A stretch of 64,000 nucleotides of DNA from Rhizobium sp. WYJ-E13. GTDB taxonomy: Bacteria; Pseudomonadota; Alphaproteobacteria; Rhizobiales; Rhizobiaceae. The notes under the pieces are model-generated. The model searched no databases, was not told the DNA's origin, and was given only the letters and a program-made list of their open reading frames with translations. The stretch lies in contig NZ_CP076853.1 of NCBI RefSeq assembly GCF_018987265.1, positions 744,001 to 808,000 of the forward strand, written 5' to 3'. How positions within the stretch are numbered: the stretch's first letter is position 1; each line of letters begins with the position of its first letter. Below are positions 55,966-63,622 of the stretch, piece after piece. A program made the position numbers and the translations under genes.

Positions 55966-57630
55966 ATGACCGAAATGACTGAGTTGCCGGAACGCGAGAG
56001 CATGGAATTCGACGTCGTGATCGTCGGCGCCGGTCCGGCCGGCCTTTCGGCCGCCATCCGCCTGAAACAGGTCAATCCGGAACTGTCGGTCGTCGTGCTC
56101 GAGAAGGGCGCTGAAGTCGGCGCCCATATCCTGTCGGGTGCCGTCGTCGATCCCATCGGCATCGACCGCCTGCTGCCCGGCTGGCGCGAAGAGGAGGGTC
56201 ATCCCTTCAAGACCGAAGTGACGGACGATCATTTCCTGCTGCTCGGCCCGGCCGGTTCGCTGCGCCTGCCGAACATCATGATGCCGCCGCTGATGAGCAA
56301 TCACGGCAACTACATCGTCTCGCTCGGAAATGTCTGTCGCTGGCTGGCGGGCAAGGCCGAAGAACTCGGCGTCGAGATCTATCCGGGCTTTGCCGCGACC
56401 GAAGTGCTCTACAATGACGAGGGAGCCGTCATCGGCGTGGCGACCGGCGACATGGGCATCGAGAAGAACGGCGAGCCCGGCCCGAACTATGCGCGCGGCA
56501 TGGCGCTCATGGGCAAATATGTGCTGATCGGGGAGGGCGTGCGCGGCTCGCTTGCCAAGCAGCTGATCGCCAAGTTCGACCTGCAGAAGGATCGCGAGCC
56601 GCAGAAATTCGGCATCGGCATCAAGGAACTCTGGGAGGTCAAGCCCGAGAACCACCGTCGCGGCCTCGTACAGCATTCCTTCGGCTGGCCGCTCGGCATG
56701 AGCACAGGCGGCGGTTCCTTCCTCTATCACCTGGAAGACAATCTCGTCGCCGTCGGCTTCGTCGTCCACCTGAACTACAAGAACCCCTATCTCTACCCCT
56801 TCGAGGAGTTCCAGCGCTTCAAGACCCATCCGGCGATCCGCGGCACCTTCGAGGGCGGCAAGCGCCTCTCCTATGGTGCGCGTGCCATCACCGAGGGCGG
56901 GTATCAGTCGGTGCCGAAACTCTCCTTCCCCGGTGGCGCGCTGATTGGCTGTTCGGCGGGCTTCGTCAACGTGCCGCGCATCAAGGGCAGCCACAATGCC
57001 GTGCTCTCGGGCATGATGGCGGCCGACCGCATCGCGGCGGCAATCGCCGCCGGCCGCGCCAATGACGAAGTAGCCGAGATCGAAACCGACTGGCGCAAGA
57101 GCGATATCGGCAAGGACCTAAAGCGGGTGCGCAACGTCAAGCCGCTCTGGTCGAAATTCGGCACGGCCCTGGGCGTGGCGCTCGGCGGTCTCGATATGTG
57201 GACCAACCAGCTCTTCGGCTTCTCCTTCTTCGGCACGCTTGGTCACGGCAAGACCGACGCCGCCTCGCTGGAACCCGCCTCGCAGCATAAGCCGATCGTC
57301 TATCCGAAGCCCGATGGCGTGCTGACCTTCGACCGCCTGTCCTCCGTCTTCCTGTCGAACACCAATCATGAAGAGGGCCAGCCGGTCCATCTGCAGGTCA
57401 AGGACATGCCGCTGCAGAAATCGTCCGAGCTCGGCATCTATGCCGGCCCGTCGACGCGCTACTGTCCGGCCGGGGTTTACGAATGGGTGGAAAAGGATGG
57501 CGAAGAGACCTTCGTCATCAACGCCCAGAACTGCGTCCACTGCAAGACCTGCGACATCAAGGATCCCAACCAGAACATCAACTGGGTGCCGCCGCAGGGC
57601 GGCGAGGGGCCGGTCTATCCGAATATGTGA
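55966..57630 (+). CDS. Electron transfer flavoprotein-ubiquinone oxidoreductase
   Basis: The 554-residue protein has an FAD motif, DVVIVGAGPAGLSAAIRL (residues 15-32), a ubiquinone-binding and membrane-associated middle section, and a C-terminal 4Fe-4S domain with C500, C523, C526 and C529 (YCPAGVY ... NCVHCKTCDIKDP). It passes electrons from ETF, reduced by acyl-CoA and other dehydrogenases, to ubiquinone. Two in-frame earlier starts exist (TTG 55924, ATG 55930); the ATG at 55966 is chosen for its GGAGAG site. Length equals rhizobial ETF-QO. Confidence 0.94.
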   Translation: MTEMTELPERESMEFDVVIVGAGPAGLSAAIRLKQVNPELSVVVLEKGAEVGAHILSGAVVDPIGIDRLLPGWREEEGHPFKTEVTDDHFLLLGPAGSLRLPNIMMPPLMSNHGNYIVSLGNVCRWLAGKAEELGVEIYPGFAATEVLYNDEGAVIGVATGDMGIEKNGEPGPNYARGMALMGKYVLIGEGVRGSLAKQLIAKFDLQKDREPQKFGIGIKELWEVKPENHRRGLVQHSFGWPLGMSTGGGSFLYHLEDNLVAVGFVVHLNYKNPYLYPFEEFQRFKTHPAIRGTFEGGKRLSYGARAITEGGYQSVPKLSFPGGALIGCSAGFVNVPRIKGSHNAVLSGMMAADRIAAAIAAGRANDEVAEIETDWRKSDIGKDLKRVRNVKPLWSKFGTALGVALGGLDMWTNQLFGFSFFGTLGHGKTDAASLEPASQHKPIVYPKPDGVLTFDRLSSVFLSNTNHEEGQPVHLQVKDMPLQKSSELGIYAGPSTRYCPAGVYEWVEKDGEETFVINAQNCVHCKTCDIKDPNQNINWVPPQGGEGPVYPNM

Positions 57631-57727
57631 CGCAGGGTGGTTCTTCGTCGCCGTAAATTGGACAGGGTTTCCATGCTTTCCTTCCTTCGCACAGGAGAGT
57701 TCGCGGTCGCTGAAGCACCGTTCGACC

Positions 57728-57841
57728 ATGCGTGAAGTCTCGGAATTGTTAGGCCCGCCCGAATGGTGGACGGACGGGGAAGCGTGGCACCTGTGCCACT
57801 GCTTTGGGGCTACCGGCCTTTTCTCGGAGGATAGGAGATGA
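57728..57841 (+). CDS. Possible 37-residue leader frame coupled to a small lipoprotein gene
   Basis: An ATG frame beginning MREVSELLGPPEWW, rich in Trp, Cys and His (AWHLCHCFGATG), ends in a TGA that overlaps the ATG of the lipoprotein gene (ATGA). The DNA inside contains a perfect GTGGCAC-CT-GTGCCAC hairpin (57784-57799). The ribosome site is poor. It may be a regulatory leader, or simply terminator DNA behind the ETF-QO gene. Confidence 0.25.
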   Translation: MREVSELLGPPEWWTDGEAWHLCHCFGATGLFSEDRR

Positions 57842-58017
57842 GACTTTTTTTGCTCGTGCCGGTAATTGCGATTGCCTGTTCGGCATGTTCGACACAATCT
57901 CCCGCAGCATCCCAATCGGCGCCGACTCAAAGCCGTCAGGCAGCGCATCGGCCGAATATGGAGAGCTGCAAGTCCAAGCCGAACTTCGAAGGAATGTTGC
58001 GCACACTTTGCTATTAG
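57838..58017 (+). CDS. Tiny lipoprotein (59 residues)
   Basis: With a strong GGAGGATAGGAG ribosome site, the frame encodes a signal with lipobox (MRLFLLVPVIAIACSACS; Cys at 14 or 17) followed by a 40-residue Ser/Gln/Ala-rich mature peptide with two further cysteines (ESCKSKPNFEGMLRTLCY). It would be exported and lipidated. The signal, the ribosome site and the position upstream of another lipoprotein support a real gene. Function unknown; similar small periplasmic lipoproteins exist but cannot be matched here. Confidence 0.6.
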   Translation: MRLFLLVPVIAIACSACSTQSPAASQSAPTQSRQAAHRPNMESCKSKPNFEGMLRTLCY

Positions 58018-58134
58018 AGGGCGGCGAGACGGCCTTCCTAAGCCCTGGCAACCAATTCATCGTCCAAATTACCGTTTCGTTAACCATAATCTCCTTAGCT
58101 TGCGACATCTTCTTGACGCACTAAGGACACGTTC

Positions 58135-58755
58135 ATGACGATCTCGCGCCGGGGCTTCCTGATCGCCCTGCCTCTTTTCGTTGCCGGCTGCTCTTCGACC
58201 ACCTTGAACAGCCAGACGAATTACGCGGCACTTCCGGATGAGAGGTTTCCGCTGAGGCAGGTGCCGATCGATCAGATCAAGCCGGAGCTTCGCCGCACCG
58301 AAGTCGCCTATGAAGGCAGCTATGCGCCGGGAACGATCATCATCGATACGCCGGCGCGGCGCGCCTATTTTATCCTCGGTGACGGCAGGGCGATGCGTTA
58401 CGGCATCGGCGTCGGCCGCGAGGGCCTTACCTTTGCCGGCAATGCCTATGTCGGCCGCAAGGCGGAATGGCCGAGCTGGACGCCGACGGAAAACATGCAG
58501 CGCCGCGAGGAGCGTTATCGCAAGCTCGCCGGAGGCATGCCGGGCGGCCCGAACAATCCGCTCGGTGCCCGCGCGCTGTATCTTTATCGCGGCGGCAACG
58601 ACACGCATTTCCGCATCCACGGCACCAACCAGCCGCAATCGATCGGCCTTGCCATGTCGAGCGGCTGCATCCGCATGATGAACCACGACGTCATCGACCT
58701 CTACAACCGCGTCGAAGTCGGCGCCAGGGTCGTCGTCATCCAGGCGACAGCCTGA
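58135..58755 (+). CDS. L,D-transpeptidase (YkuD) lipoprotein
   Basis: The 206-residue protein starts with a Tat-like/lipoprotein signal (MTISRRGFLIALPLFVAGCSS, lipidation cysteine at 19). A YkuD domain follows, with IIIDTPARRAYFILGDGRAMRYGIGVGREGL, H162 in RIHGTNQ and the nucleophile C178 in SSGCIRMM. It forms 3-3 cross-links in peptidoglycan or anchors outer-membrane proteins to it, as rhizobial L,D-transpeptidases do. The spacing from the tiny lipoprotein gene is 117 bases. A clear terminator follows. Confidence 0.92.
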   Translation: MTISRRGFLIALPLFVAGCSSTTLNSQTNYAALPDERFPLRQVPIDQIKPELRRTEVAYEGSYAPGTIIIDTPARRAYFILGDGRAMRYGIGVGREGLTFAGNAYVGRKAEWPSWTPTENMQRREERYRKLAGGMPGGPNNPLGARALYLYRGGNDTHFRIHGTNQPQSIGLAMSSGCIRMMNHDVIDLYNRVEVGARVVVIQATA

Positions 58756-58770
58756 TATAAAGTCACAAAG

Positions 58771-58808
58771 AAGCCACCGCAGCGCATCGCCGTCGGCGGC
58801 TTTTGTTT
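58771..58808 (+). terminator. Terminator after the L,D-transpeptidase gene
   Basis: AAGCCACCG (58771-58779) pairs with CGGCGGCTT (58794-58802) with one mismatch, followed by TTGTTTTG. It also lies next to the convergent EamA gene. Confidence 0.7.
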
Positions 58809-58819
58809 TGGGCGGATGC

Positions 58820-59725
58820 TCAGCGGTGCTTGGCGGCAATGCCGGTCGAGAGCGCCACGCCGATGCCGGTGATGACGGCGGCGCAGATTTCGGCAAGGCC
58901 CATTTGCTCGCCGAGGAAGAAACCACCACCAAGTGTCGCCAGCACCGGCGTCAGCGCCGTAAAGGCCGCCGCCTGTGTTCCGCCGAGGGTGCGCACTGCC
59001 GTACCGTAGGCGACCATCGCGACCAGACCGGAAAGAATGCCCTGGCTCAGCACCTGCAGGCCGATTTCCGGAAGTGGTGCCTGCGGCAGCGAGATGCCGA
59101 AGACCAGCGCTAGCACGGCCATGATCAGGAAGGACCAGATGGCAATTAGCGCGCTGGCCTGGATGGCCGAAAGACCCGAGCGGCGAAAGGCATGCGTATA
59201 GCTTGCCCAGAGAACGGCACCTGATGGCAGCAGCACGAAACTCGTCCAGGGCAGGGAAGCATCGGCAAGGCTGCGAACGAGCAGGATCATCACACCGGCG
59301 ACGATCGCCAACAGTCCGGCGATACGGGTCGTCTCCGGCCTTTCACGAAACATGAGAATGCCGATCAGTGCGGTAGCGAGCGGCATTGAACCGCCGAGCA
59401 GGATGCCCGACGAGGCAGCCGGCGTGGAGTGAATGGCAAGCGTCGTCACCAGGAAGAAGATCGCACCGCAGCCGGCGACCATGATCGCCAGAAGATGCAG
59501 CGGAAGGCCCTTTGGCAAGAGCCCCGTGCGCAGCCAGACAGGCGAGAGAGCGAGCGTCGGTATGCCGAAGCGGATCAGCCCGATATCGATCGAGCCGAGC
59601 GGCGTTGCAGCACTATGGCGGGTTGCCAGAAACCATGTCGACCAGATCAGTACGGTGATCGTGCCGGCGGCATAACCCAGTGTCTGTGAAGGCGATTTCT
59701 CGTTTGAAAATGCGATCGTGCTCAT
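58820..59725 (-). CDS. EamA/DMT-family transporter
   Basis: The 301-residue protein has ten membrane helices in two EamA halves (e.g. GSIDIGLIRFGIPTLALSPVWL and IATAPEK-free hydrophobic stretches through GILSGLVAMVAYGTAVRTLGGTQAAAFTALTPVLATLGGGFFLGE). The ATG at 59725 has AGAGGACAGG upstream and precedes a hydrophilic 12-residue start. Its divergent neighbour is an Lrp-type regulator, so it may export an amino acid under the control of that regulator. Substrate unknown. Confidence 0.86.
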   Translation of the reverse strand: MSTIAFSNEKSPSQTLGYAAGTITVLIWSTWFLATRHSAATPLGSIDIGLIRFGIPTLALSPVWLRTGLLPKGLPLHLLAIMVAGCGAIFFLVTTLAIHSTPAASSGILLGGSMPLATALIGILMFRERPETTRIAGLLAIVAGVMILLVRSLADASLPWTSFVLLPSGAVLWASYTHAFRRSGLSAIQASALIAIWSFLIMAVLALVFGISLPQAPLPEIGLQVLSQGILSGLVAMVAYGTAVRTLGGTQAAAFTALTPVLATLGGGFFLGEQMGLAEICAAVITGIGVALSTGIAAKHR

Positions 59726-59869
59726 CGTCCTGTCCTCTCTTCCATCCGGATCCACTCCGATTGACAAGAAGATTAGCGCCGGAGGCCGAGGCATGTCCTT
59801 GCTATCTGTGGCGCAGAAATCGTGCTATGCGCAATGATCTGCCAATTCATGCTGATGGATTTCGCAAAT

Positions 59870-60343
59870 ATGCCAAATCTTGATAAATTCGATATCGCCA
59901 TCCTGAAGTGCCTTCAGGAGGATGCGCGTGCCACCAATGTCGAGATCGCCGAGAAGGTGAACCTCTCGCCGTCGCCCTGCCTGCGCCGCATCCGCAATCT
60001 TGAAAAGCTCGGCGTCATCCGCCGCTATACGGCCGATATCGACCGCAAGGAGGTCGGGCTCGGGCTTACCGTCTTCGTCGAGTTCAAGGTCGCCCGTCAC
60101 AGCAAGGAGAATTCCGAGGCGCAGCAGGCAGCACTGCTCGCCATTCCCGAGATCGTATCCTGCTTCCTGATTTCAGGCACGGCGGATTTCCTGGCCGAAG
60201 TCGTGGTCGAAGATCTCTCGGCCTATGAACGGCTGCTGACGGAGACATTGCTGACCCTGCCGAATGTCACCGATATCCGCTCGAATTTTGCCATCCGCAG
60301 CATCAAGACACATGGACCACTGAAGCTGCCGGAGCGCAATTGA
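59870..60343 (+). CDS. Lrp/AsnC-family transcriptional regulator
   Basis: The 157-residue protein has the Lrp HTH at residues 3-60 (LDKFDIAILKCLQEDARATNVEIAEKVNLSPSPCLRRIRNLEKLGVIRRY) and the RAM/AsnC ligand domain (65-150, PEIVSCFLISGTADFLAEVVVEDLSAYERLL). Such regulators sense amino acids and form octamers. The ATG at 59870 gives the canonical start; upstream ATG and GTG codons extend it by up to 16 residues of poor composition. It is divergent from an EamA exporter and convergent with mgtE, separated by a strong terminator. Confidence 0.9.
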   Translation: MPNLDKFDIAILKCLQEDARATNVEIAEKVNLSPSPCLRRIRNLEKLGVIRRYTADIDRKEVGLGLTVFVEFKVARHSKENSEAQQAALLAIPEIVSCFLISGTADFLAEVVVEDLSAYERLLTETLLTLPNVTDIRSNFAIRSIKTHGPLKLPERN

Positions 60344-60360
60344 CGCGCCTTGCGGGACAC

Positions 60361-60403
60361 CAGAGGCGGATGGTTTCAGCCCAGCCTGAATCATCCGCCT
60401 CTG
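60361..60403. terminator. Bidirectional terminator between lrp-like gene and mgtE
   Basis: CAGAGGCGGATG (60361-60372) and CATCCGCCTCTG (60392-60403) are perfect 12-base complements 19 bases apart. The element lies exactly between two convergent genes. Confidence 0.75.
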
Positions 60404-60412
60404 ATCAAAGAA

Positions 60413-61786
60413 CTACAGCAGCGTCCCGCTAAGGATGAGCAGCGCCACCGAGAAGTAGATGACGAGCCCGGTGACATCGACCAGCGTGGCGACGAAGGGA
60501 GCCGATGCCGTTGCCGGATCGAGCCGCAGTTTCTGCAGCAGGAAGGGCAGCATCGAACCGGACATGGAGCCGAAGGTGACGATGCCGACCAATGCGGCAA
60601 AGACCGTCAGGCCGACCAGCTGCCAGTGCGGGCCGTAATCATAGAGCCCGGCCGTCTGCCAAAAGATCACCCGGATCATGCCGACGAGCCCGAGGATGGC
60701 GCCGAGCACGATGCCCGTTGGCAGTTCGCGCAGCAGCACCCGCCACCAGTCGGTCAGCTTCAACTCGCCGACGGCGAGCGCCCGGATGATGAGCGAGGTT
60801 GCCTGCGAGCCGGAATTGCCGCCGGAGCTCATGATCAGCGGAATGAAGAGCGTCAGCACGACAGCCTTTTCCAGCTCGCCTTCGAAATGCTGCATGGCGC
60901 TTGCCGTCAGCATTTCGCCGAGGAAGAGGGCGCAGAGCCAGCCGGCCCGCTTGCGGATCATGCCGCCGAAGCCGATCTTCATATAGGGCTTGCCGAGCGC
61001 TTCCATGCCGCCGAATTTCTGGGCGGCTTCCGTCGTATCCGCGATCATCGTGTCGATGACGTCATCGACGGTGACGATGCCGAGGATCAGGCCATGATCG
61101 TCGATCACCGGCAGCGCCAGCAGGTCATGCTTGCGGATCAGCCGTGCGACATCTTCCTGCTTCATCAGCGCATTGGCCGAAACCGGCATGCCCTTCTGCG
61201 CGACCGAGAGGATCGAGGCTTCGGGCTCCCCGGTGATGAGGCGGCGAAGGGTGACGACATGCATCAGCGCGCCGGAATTATGGTCCAGCACATAGATGGC
61301 ATAGACGGTTTCGCGCGAACGTTCGACCTGCCGGACATGGTCCAGCGTCTGGGCGACGGTCCAGTCGTCGGGCACGCTGACGAATTCCGTCGTCATGATG
61401 CTGCCGGCCGTGCGTGGCGGGTAGCCCATCAGATGCTGGATGGCGATGCGGACCGGCTCTTCCAGGCTGGAGAACAGGCGCACGCGGTCGTCGACGCCGA
61501 GCTCCAGCAGGACGTCGGCGACGCGGTCGTTCGACATGCCGTGCAGCAGGCGGGCCGAATCCGTGCCGTCCATCAGCGCCAGTATGGCCGATGCGTTGCG
61601 CAGCTCCGGACGGTCGAGAATGTTGACGGCATGGTCCTGCGGCATCCGCGAAAGGATGCGGCCGGCTTCAGCCGGTGCGAGCCCGTTCAGCGATTCCACG
61701 CGCTCGGCGATGGTCGCGATACGGCTGTTATTCATGAAGGCACGGGCGGCATAGCCGGCCCGCAGGGGGAAGCGATTGATATTCAT
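60413..61786 (-). CDS. mgtE: Magnesium transporter MgtE
   Basis: The 457-residue protein has an N-terminal superhelical domain (residues 20-135, e.g. RILSRMPQDHAVNILDRPEL), tandem CBS domains (about 140-265), a plug helix and five TMs (from about 295) with the pore motif in SGGNSGSQATSLIIRALAVGEL. MgtE is a gated Mg2+ channel that closes when cytoplasmic Mg2+ is high. Length and domain order are standard. It has an extensive 5' leader with stems close to the ribosome site. Confidence 0.95.
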   Translation of the reverse strand: MNINRFPLRAGYAARAFMNNSRIATIAERVESLNGLAPAEAGRILSRMPQDHAVNILDRPELRNASAILALMDGTDSARLLHGMSNDRVADVLLELGVDDRVRLFSSLEEPVRIAIQHLMGYPPRTAGSIMTTEFVSVPDDWTVAQTLDHVRQVERSRETVYAIYVLDHNSGALMHVVTLRRLITGEPEASILSVAQKGMPVSANALMKQEDVARLIRKHDLLALPVIDDHGLILGIVTVDDVIDTMIADTTEAAQKFGGMEALGKPYMKIGFGGMIRKRAGWLCALFLGEMLTASAMQHFEGELEKAVVLTLFIPLIMSSGGNSGSQATSLIIRALAVGELKLTDWWRVLLRELPTGIVLGAILGLVGMIRVIFWQTAGLYDYGPHWQLVGLTVFAALVGIVTFGSMSGSMLPFLLQKLRLDPATASAPFVATLVDVTGLVIYFSVALLILSGTLL

Positions 61787-61787
61787 T

Positions 61788-61846
61788 GGCTCGCCTTTCC
61801 GTCGATCCGCCGTAGCGTCCGAACGGGCGAGCCTGGAGCATCCAGG
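61788..61846 (-). promoter_or_regulatory. Structured 5' leader of mgtE with stem next to the ribosome site
   Basis: GGCTCGCC (61788-61795) and GGCGAGCC (61826-61833) pair perfectly 2-9 bases upstream of the ATG, just beside the AAAGG ribosome site. A second stem, CCTGGA-GCA-TCCAGG (61832-61846), shares two bases with the first, so they could compete. The gap 61787-62102 has no gene. A Mg2+- or temperature-dependent translational switch is a fair hypothesis; no known riboswitch class is recognised. Confidence 0.45.
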
Positions 61847-62102
61847 TCAGCGCGCCACGGCCGCGTACGGCAAAGGCAATCGACTGCTACTGTCGCTTGG
61901 CATCTTGATGATGGCTCCGTTGATATCCGTGCGCGACGTATGTCACGCACGTGTTGCACTAGGTGGTCTCGAATGCGGAAAAAGTCAAGCTGCTTAGATG
62001 TTTAACGCCAGAATGCCGCACCCTCTGCGCGGCATTATATGTCAGCATCATTTACGCAATGTTTCGAAGGCCGGAAAAGGCGGATTTTCGACCTCGAAAA
62101 CC

Positions 62103-63116
62103 TCAGAATCCGGCAAGAACCACCTTGCCCTTCATCCTGCCGCTTTCGACCATGGCATGCGCCTTTTTCATGTTCGCCGCATTGATCGTCCCGACCGTTT
62201 CCGACAGCGTTGTGCGGATCTTGCCGGTGTCGACCAGCTCGGAAATCCTGTTGAGGATCTTGTGCTGCTCGATCATGTCGGGTGTCGCGAAAAGCGGACG
62301 GGTGAACATCAGCTCCCAGTGAACGGACGCAGCCTTGCGCTTGAAGGGAACGATATCGAAGGTCTTGGGATCGTCGATCAACGCGAAACGACCCTGCGGT
62401 GCCAGCGCCTCGACGATATCGGCAACATGCTTGTCCGTATTCGTGGTCGAGAAGATGAAGCCCGGTGCGCCGATGCCGAGCGCCGCGACCTGCGGCGCGA
62501 TCGGCTGCGAATGGTCGATCACGTGATGGGCACCGAGCGCCTTCACCCAGTCCTGCGTTTCCGGGCGTGAAGCCGTGGCAATGACCGTCAGATCCGTCAG
62601 CGTCCGGGCGATCTGGATGGCGATCGACCCGACGCCGCCCGCACCACCGATGATGAGCACGGCAGGGGCGCCACCCGGTACGGGATCGGTGACGCGCAGG
62701 CGGTCGAACAGCGCTTCATAGGCTGTGATCGAGGTCAGCGGCAGGGCGGCGGCTGCAGCGAAATCGAGGCTCTTCGGCTTGTGGCCGACGATGCGCTCGT
62801 CGACCAGCTGGAATTCGGCATTCGAGCCGGGACGATTGATGACGCCGGAATAGAAAACCTCGTCGCCGGGCGCAAATAGGGTGACATCGGAACCGATGGC
62901 CTTGACGATGCCGGCAGCATCGAAGCCCAACACTTTCAGCTCATCGGCAGGCGGCGCCATATGAGCGCGAACCTTCACATCGACTGGATTGACGGAGACG
63001 GCCTTGATCTCGACCAGCAGGTCGTGGCCCCTGGCCTCGGGCGTCGGCAGTTCGACATCGATCAGCGAGGTTTCGGCCGCGATCGGCTGTGGGGTCTTGT
63101 AGGCGATGGCGCGCAT
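62103..63116 (-). CDS. Zinc-free MDR-type alcohol dehydrogenase / NADPH:quinone oxidoreductase
   Basis: The 337-residue protein has the MDR fold: an N-terminal GroES-like domain (VSVNPVDVKVRAHMAPPADELKVLGFDAAGIV) and a Rossmann NADPH domain with VLIIGGAGGVGSIAIQIARTL (about 145-165). Zinc ligands of classical alcohol dehydrogenases are absent, as in zeta-crystallin-type quinone reductases. The ATG at 63116 is chosen because CAGGAGTT precedes it; one at 63137 has no such site. Its HxlR neighbour suggests induction by quinones or aldehydes. Confidence 0.88.
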   Translation of the reverse strand: MRAIAYKTPQPIAAETSLIDVELPTPEARGHDLLVEIKAVSVNPVDVKVRAHMAPPADELKVLGFDAAGIVKAIGSDVTLFAPGDEVFYSGVINRPGSNAEFQLVDERIVGHKPKSLDFAAAAALPLTSITAYEALFDRLRVTDPVPGGAPAVLIIGGAGGVGSIAIQIARTLTDLTVIATASRPETQDWVKALGAHHVIDHSQPIAPQVAALGIGAPGFIFSTTNTDKHVADIVEALAPQGRFALIDDPKTFDIVPFKRKAASVHWELMFTRPLFATPDMIEQHKILNRISELVDTGKIRTTLSETVGTINAANMKKAHAMVESGRMKGKVVLAGF

Positions 63117-63192
63117 CTTGGTAACTCCTGTGTTCATTGCACGAGAGCTAGATGCGACCTATGTTCCGGCAACGCAAGAATGCACAAATTCT

Positions 63193-63203
63193 GTACGTAG
63201 TAC
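63193..63203. promoter_or_regulatory. HxlR-type operator candidate
   Basis: GTAC-GTA-GTAC (63193-63203) is a perfect inverted repeat midway between the divergent oxidoreductase and HxlR genes. Quinone-responsive HxlR regulators often bind GTAC-containing palindromes. AAAAGGA (63204-63211) directly after it is the ribosome site of the HxlR gene. Confidence 0.5.
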
Positions 63204-63220
63204 CAAAAAGGATACTGTAA

Positions 63221-63622
63221 ATGTCACGCCCGCGCGCCAAACTGGTCACGAATTTTCCGGGTTGCCCCGTGGAGGCGACGCTGACCTATCTCGATGGAAA
63301 GTGGAAAGGCGTAATCCTTTTCCATCTGATGGACAGGACTTTGCGTTTCAACGAGCTGAGACGCCATCTGCCAGCCATCACCCAGCGCATGCTGACCAAG
63401 CAGCTGCGCGAACTGGAAGAATCCGGCCTGATCTCACGAACAGTTTACCCGGTCGTGCCGCCGCGCGTCGAATATGCTCTGACACCGCTCGGCTCCACGC
63501 TGAAACCGGTGATCCGAGCTCTTGCCGCCTGGGGCGATGAATTCGTCTTCTGCAGCCCGGAAGGTCGGGAACTGCGTGTCGCAAGGGCCTTAGGCGCTCC
63601 GGCTGCGGAGCTCCAGGCGTAA
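63221..63622 (+). CDS. HxlR-family transcriptional regulator
   Basis: The 133-residue winged-helix protein has the HxlR pattern: GCPVEATLTYLDGKWKGVILFHLMDRTLRFNELRRHLPAITQRMLTKQLRELEESGLISRTVYPVVPPRVEYALTPLG. The early cysteine (C17 in NFPGCPVEATL) is where quinone/aldehyde-sensing HxlR proteins are oxidised. The ATG has AAAAGGA nine bases before it. It is divergent from the quinone-oxidoreductase-like gene, its likely target, and its 3' end overlaps the partial MFS gene by 33 bases on the other strand. Confidence 0.9.
   Translation: MSRPRAKLVTNFPGCPVEATLTYLDGKWKGVILFHLMDRTLRFNELRRHLPAITQRMLTKQLRELEESGLISRTVYPVVPPRVEYALTPLGSTLKPVIRALAAWGDEFVFCSPEGRELRVARALGAPAAELQA

Noticed and set aside
57784..57799. 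GTGGCACCTGTGCCAC considered as a sigma-54 promoter
   Set aside because: The required TTGC does not follow at the right distance from TGGCAC; it is better read as a hairpin.
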